Source: Propionispira arboris (GTDB lineage: Bacteria > Bacillota > Negativicutes > Selenomonadales > Selenomonadaceae). From it: DNA of 64,000 bases. Below are positions 62,464 through 64,000 of the stretch, piece by piece. The position numbers were made by a program, and so were the translations under genes. Within the stretch, counting starts at the first letter, position 1. Every line of letters starts with the position of its first letter. The notes below the pieces were generated by a model, which did not search any database, was not told the origin of the DNA, and saw only the letters and a list, made by a program, of their open reading frames with translations. Location: positions 186,001 through 250,000 of the forward strand of contig NZ_FNZK01000003.1 in the NCBI RefSeq assembly GCF_900109225.1. Reading direction: 5' to 3'.

Positions 62464-64000
62464 TCACTCCTCTTTATTCGACACTAATGTGCGGGATACA
62501 CTATATACATCTTTTAACCGTCTAAATTTGGTCATAATCTGCTCTACCTGTAATGAACTTTTAACTTCAAGTCCCATTGTTACGGTAGATGTCTTATTGT
62601 TTTTGTATGTCCGGGCATTAATTGAACTAATATTTATTTTAGATTCGGATGGAACCGACATAAGATTTGTCAAAACACCGGCTTTGTCATTGCAGGTTAT
62701 ATCAATCGTGACTGTATAGACTTTATCTAATCCAATATCCCAATTGACTTCAATCACACGAGCAAAATCGTTATTTTCATTGATCACATTTGGACAGTCG
62801 GATCTATGCACAGATACACCGCGCCCTCTTGTAATATAACCTGTGATCGGATCACCTGGGATTGGATTGCAGCACCTTGCTATACGAACAAGAACCCCCC
62901 CTTCGCCTTCCACTAAAATACCATGGCTTGATTTCTTCTTTTCGCCATGCGGTTTGAGCTTCTCCAGCATTTGCGAAATATCTGGAGGGGTGGCTTGTTG
63001 CAATTCTTTTTTATAAAGCTCAATCAATTTCCCTAAAATACCATTGATTGTGATTCCGCCATACCCCAAGGTCGCCAACAAATCGTCTTCCGTTAGAATA
63101 TTGAGCTTTTTGGCGACGTCTTTTAATCTGTCGTTTTTCAAGAGTTCTTTTGGTTCATAACCCAGACGCTTTGCCTCTTTATCAATCAGATCCGATCCGC
63201 GCTCAATATTTTCTTCACGTTTTGCTTTTTTAAACCACTGCCTGATTTTATTACGGGTTTCCGTTGACGCCACAATATTAAGCCAGTCACGACTTGGTCC
63301 ATTGTTTTGTTTATTCGTGATAATCGATAAAATATCACCATTTTTAAGCTTATATTCAAGTGGTACAATTTTTCCGTTTACTTTCGCGCCCACACAATGA
63401 TGCCCAACATCCGTATGGATTCGATAAGCAAAATCAAGTGGAATCGACCCCTTCGGCAAGTCAATGACATCACCTTTGGGTGTGAAAACAAAGACCTCAT
63501 CCGAAAACACATCCACTTTAAGTGCTTCCACATATTCACGTGGATCACTAAGTTCCTGCTGCAAATTAACAAGCTGCCTAAGCCATGACATTTTTTGGTC
63601 ATACTCTTTGCCAGCACCAACACTTTTGCCGCTTTCTTTATATTTCCAATGTGCTGCAACACCATATTCAGAAACCTTATGCATCAAAAAGGTTCGGATT
63701 TGAATTTCAAGTGGATAACCTTCAGTCCCAATAACCGTTGTATGAAGTGATTGATACCCATTTGATTTTGGCATAGCTATATAATCCTTAAAACGCCCCG
63801 GCAATGGTTTCCAAAGGGTATGAATGATACCTAATACTCCATAACAGTCTTTTACACTGCTGACTAAAACCCGAACAGCGGACAAATCATAAATTTCACT
63901 AATATCTTTATTATCACGCTTCATTTTTTTATAAATGCTATAAAAATGTTTGGCCCGGCCTTGGATTTCGGTTTCAATATCTGCTTTTTCCAAATAAATA
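62464..64000 (-). CDS. (p)ppGpp synthetase/hydrolase RelA/SpoT, 3' part
   Basis: Partial gene: the frame is open through the right edge. The visible ~510 residues hold the synthetase domain (RVLVSSVKDCYGVLGIIHTLWKP and RFKDYIAMPKSNGYQSLHTT), the TGS domain (VFTPKGDVIDLPKGSIPLDFAY), the helical region, a conserved-cysteine/zinc-finger-like block (RIARCCNPIPGDPITGYITRGRGVSVHRSDCPN, split here by family description) and a C-terminal ACT domain. The N-terminal HD hydrolase domain must lie outside the window, so whether it hydrolyses ppGpp cannot be judged. Followed with a 4-bp overlap or close spacing by the MBL hydrolase. Confidence 0.95.
   Translation of the reverse strand, partial: IYLEKADIETEIQGRAKHFYSIYKKMKRDNKDISEIYDLSAVRVLVSSVKDCYGVLGIIHTLWKPLPGRFKDYIAMPKSNGYQSLHTTVIGTEGYPLEIQIRTFLMHKVSEYGVAAHWKYKESGKSVGAGKEYDQKMSWLRQLVNLQQELSDPREYVEALKVDVFSDEVFVFTPKGDVIDLPKGSIPLDFAYRIHTDVGHHCVGAKVNGKIVPLEYKLKNGDILSIITNKQNNGPSRDWLNIVASTETRNKIRQWFKKAKREENIERGSDLIDKEAKRLGYEPKELLKNDRLKDVAKKLNILTEDDLLATLGYGGITINGILGKLIELYKKELQQATPPDISQMLEKLKPHGEKKKSSHGILVEGEGGVLVRIARCCNPIPGDPITGYITRGRGVSVHRSDCPNVINENNDFARVIEVNWDIGLDKVYTVTIDITCNDKAGVLTNLMSVPSESKINISSINARTYKNNKTSTVTMGLEVKSSLQVEQIMTKFRRLKDVYSVSRTLVSNKEE

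Overview
The window is a low-GC, densely packed bacterial chromosome segment. It carries about 65 genes, nearly all on the minus strand, and no rRNA, tRNA, CRISPR array, transposase or phage gene that I can see. The gene order priA-def-fmt-rsmB-rlmN-stp-pknB-rsgA-rpe, together with remA, sepF-divIVA, rqcH and SAM/cobalamin riboswitches, points to Firmicutes. PssA/Psd, a GT39 (ArnT-like) transferase and a YdjC-type deacetylase fit a diderm Firmicute. My best guess is the class Negativicutes (Selenomonadales); this is inference from gene content, not from a marker comparison.

Layout, left to right. 1-313: cobalamin riboswitch whose target gene lies off the left edge. 0.3-3.8 kb: GT39 transferase, UPF0104 flippase-like protein and YdjC/HpnK deacetylase, a possible envelope-glycan modification cassette. 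3.8-5.3 kb: folE2-queC (first and last steps to preQ0). 5.3-17.9 kb: one long run from def to rpe that holds translation and rRNA-modification genes around a Ser/Thr phosphorylation and wall-growth module (DUF3662-FHA protein, FHA protein, PP2C phosphatase, FtsW/RodA, PBP, PASTA kinase). 17.9-26.1 kb: priA, metK behind a SAM-I riboswitch, coaBC, rpoZ, gmk, remA, yicC, dapF. 26.3-28.1 kb: rqcH alone on the plus strand. 28.2-42 kb: pyrR-rluD-lspA, the division cluster divIVA-ylmH-proC-sepF-yggS-pgeF, a B12/radical-SAM protein, nrdR, a YgiQ-type radical SAM protein, rodZ, ftsK. 42-47.5 kb: RNase H, then the SAM by-product salvage run mtnP-mtnA-ahcY-mtaD. 47.6-51.7 kb: surE and an accessory-looking patch with strand switches, two large gaps and unfamiliar proteins (a GrlR-like protein, a secreted protein, an orphan 249-residue protein, a HIT protein). 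51.7-64 kb: queE-queD, a GT2 transferase, pssA-psd, tagA, aspS-hisS, hemZ-fur, a metallo-beta-lactamase-fold hydrolase and the 3' part of relA/spoT, which runs off the right edge.

Functional links. Queuosine precursor synthesis is split over two places 48 kb apart (folE2-queC and queE-queD). SAM metabolism is prominent: metK under a SAM-I switch, five radical-SAM proteins, and a four-gene by-product salvage run. In that run the phosphorylase has an Asn where MTA phosphorylases have the adenine-recognising Asp, which suggests the route MTA to methylthioinosine to methylthioribose-1-phosphate.

The most unusual non-coding signal is a family of about 150-bp imperfectly palindromic repeats. Two full copies flank the RNase H gene and a truncated copy lies between dapF and yicC. 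All point the same way, all sit upstream of a minus-strand gene, and each carries a promoter-like sequence.
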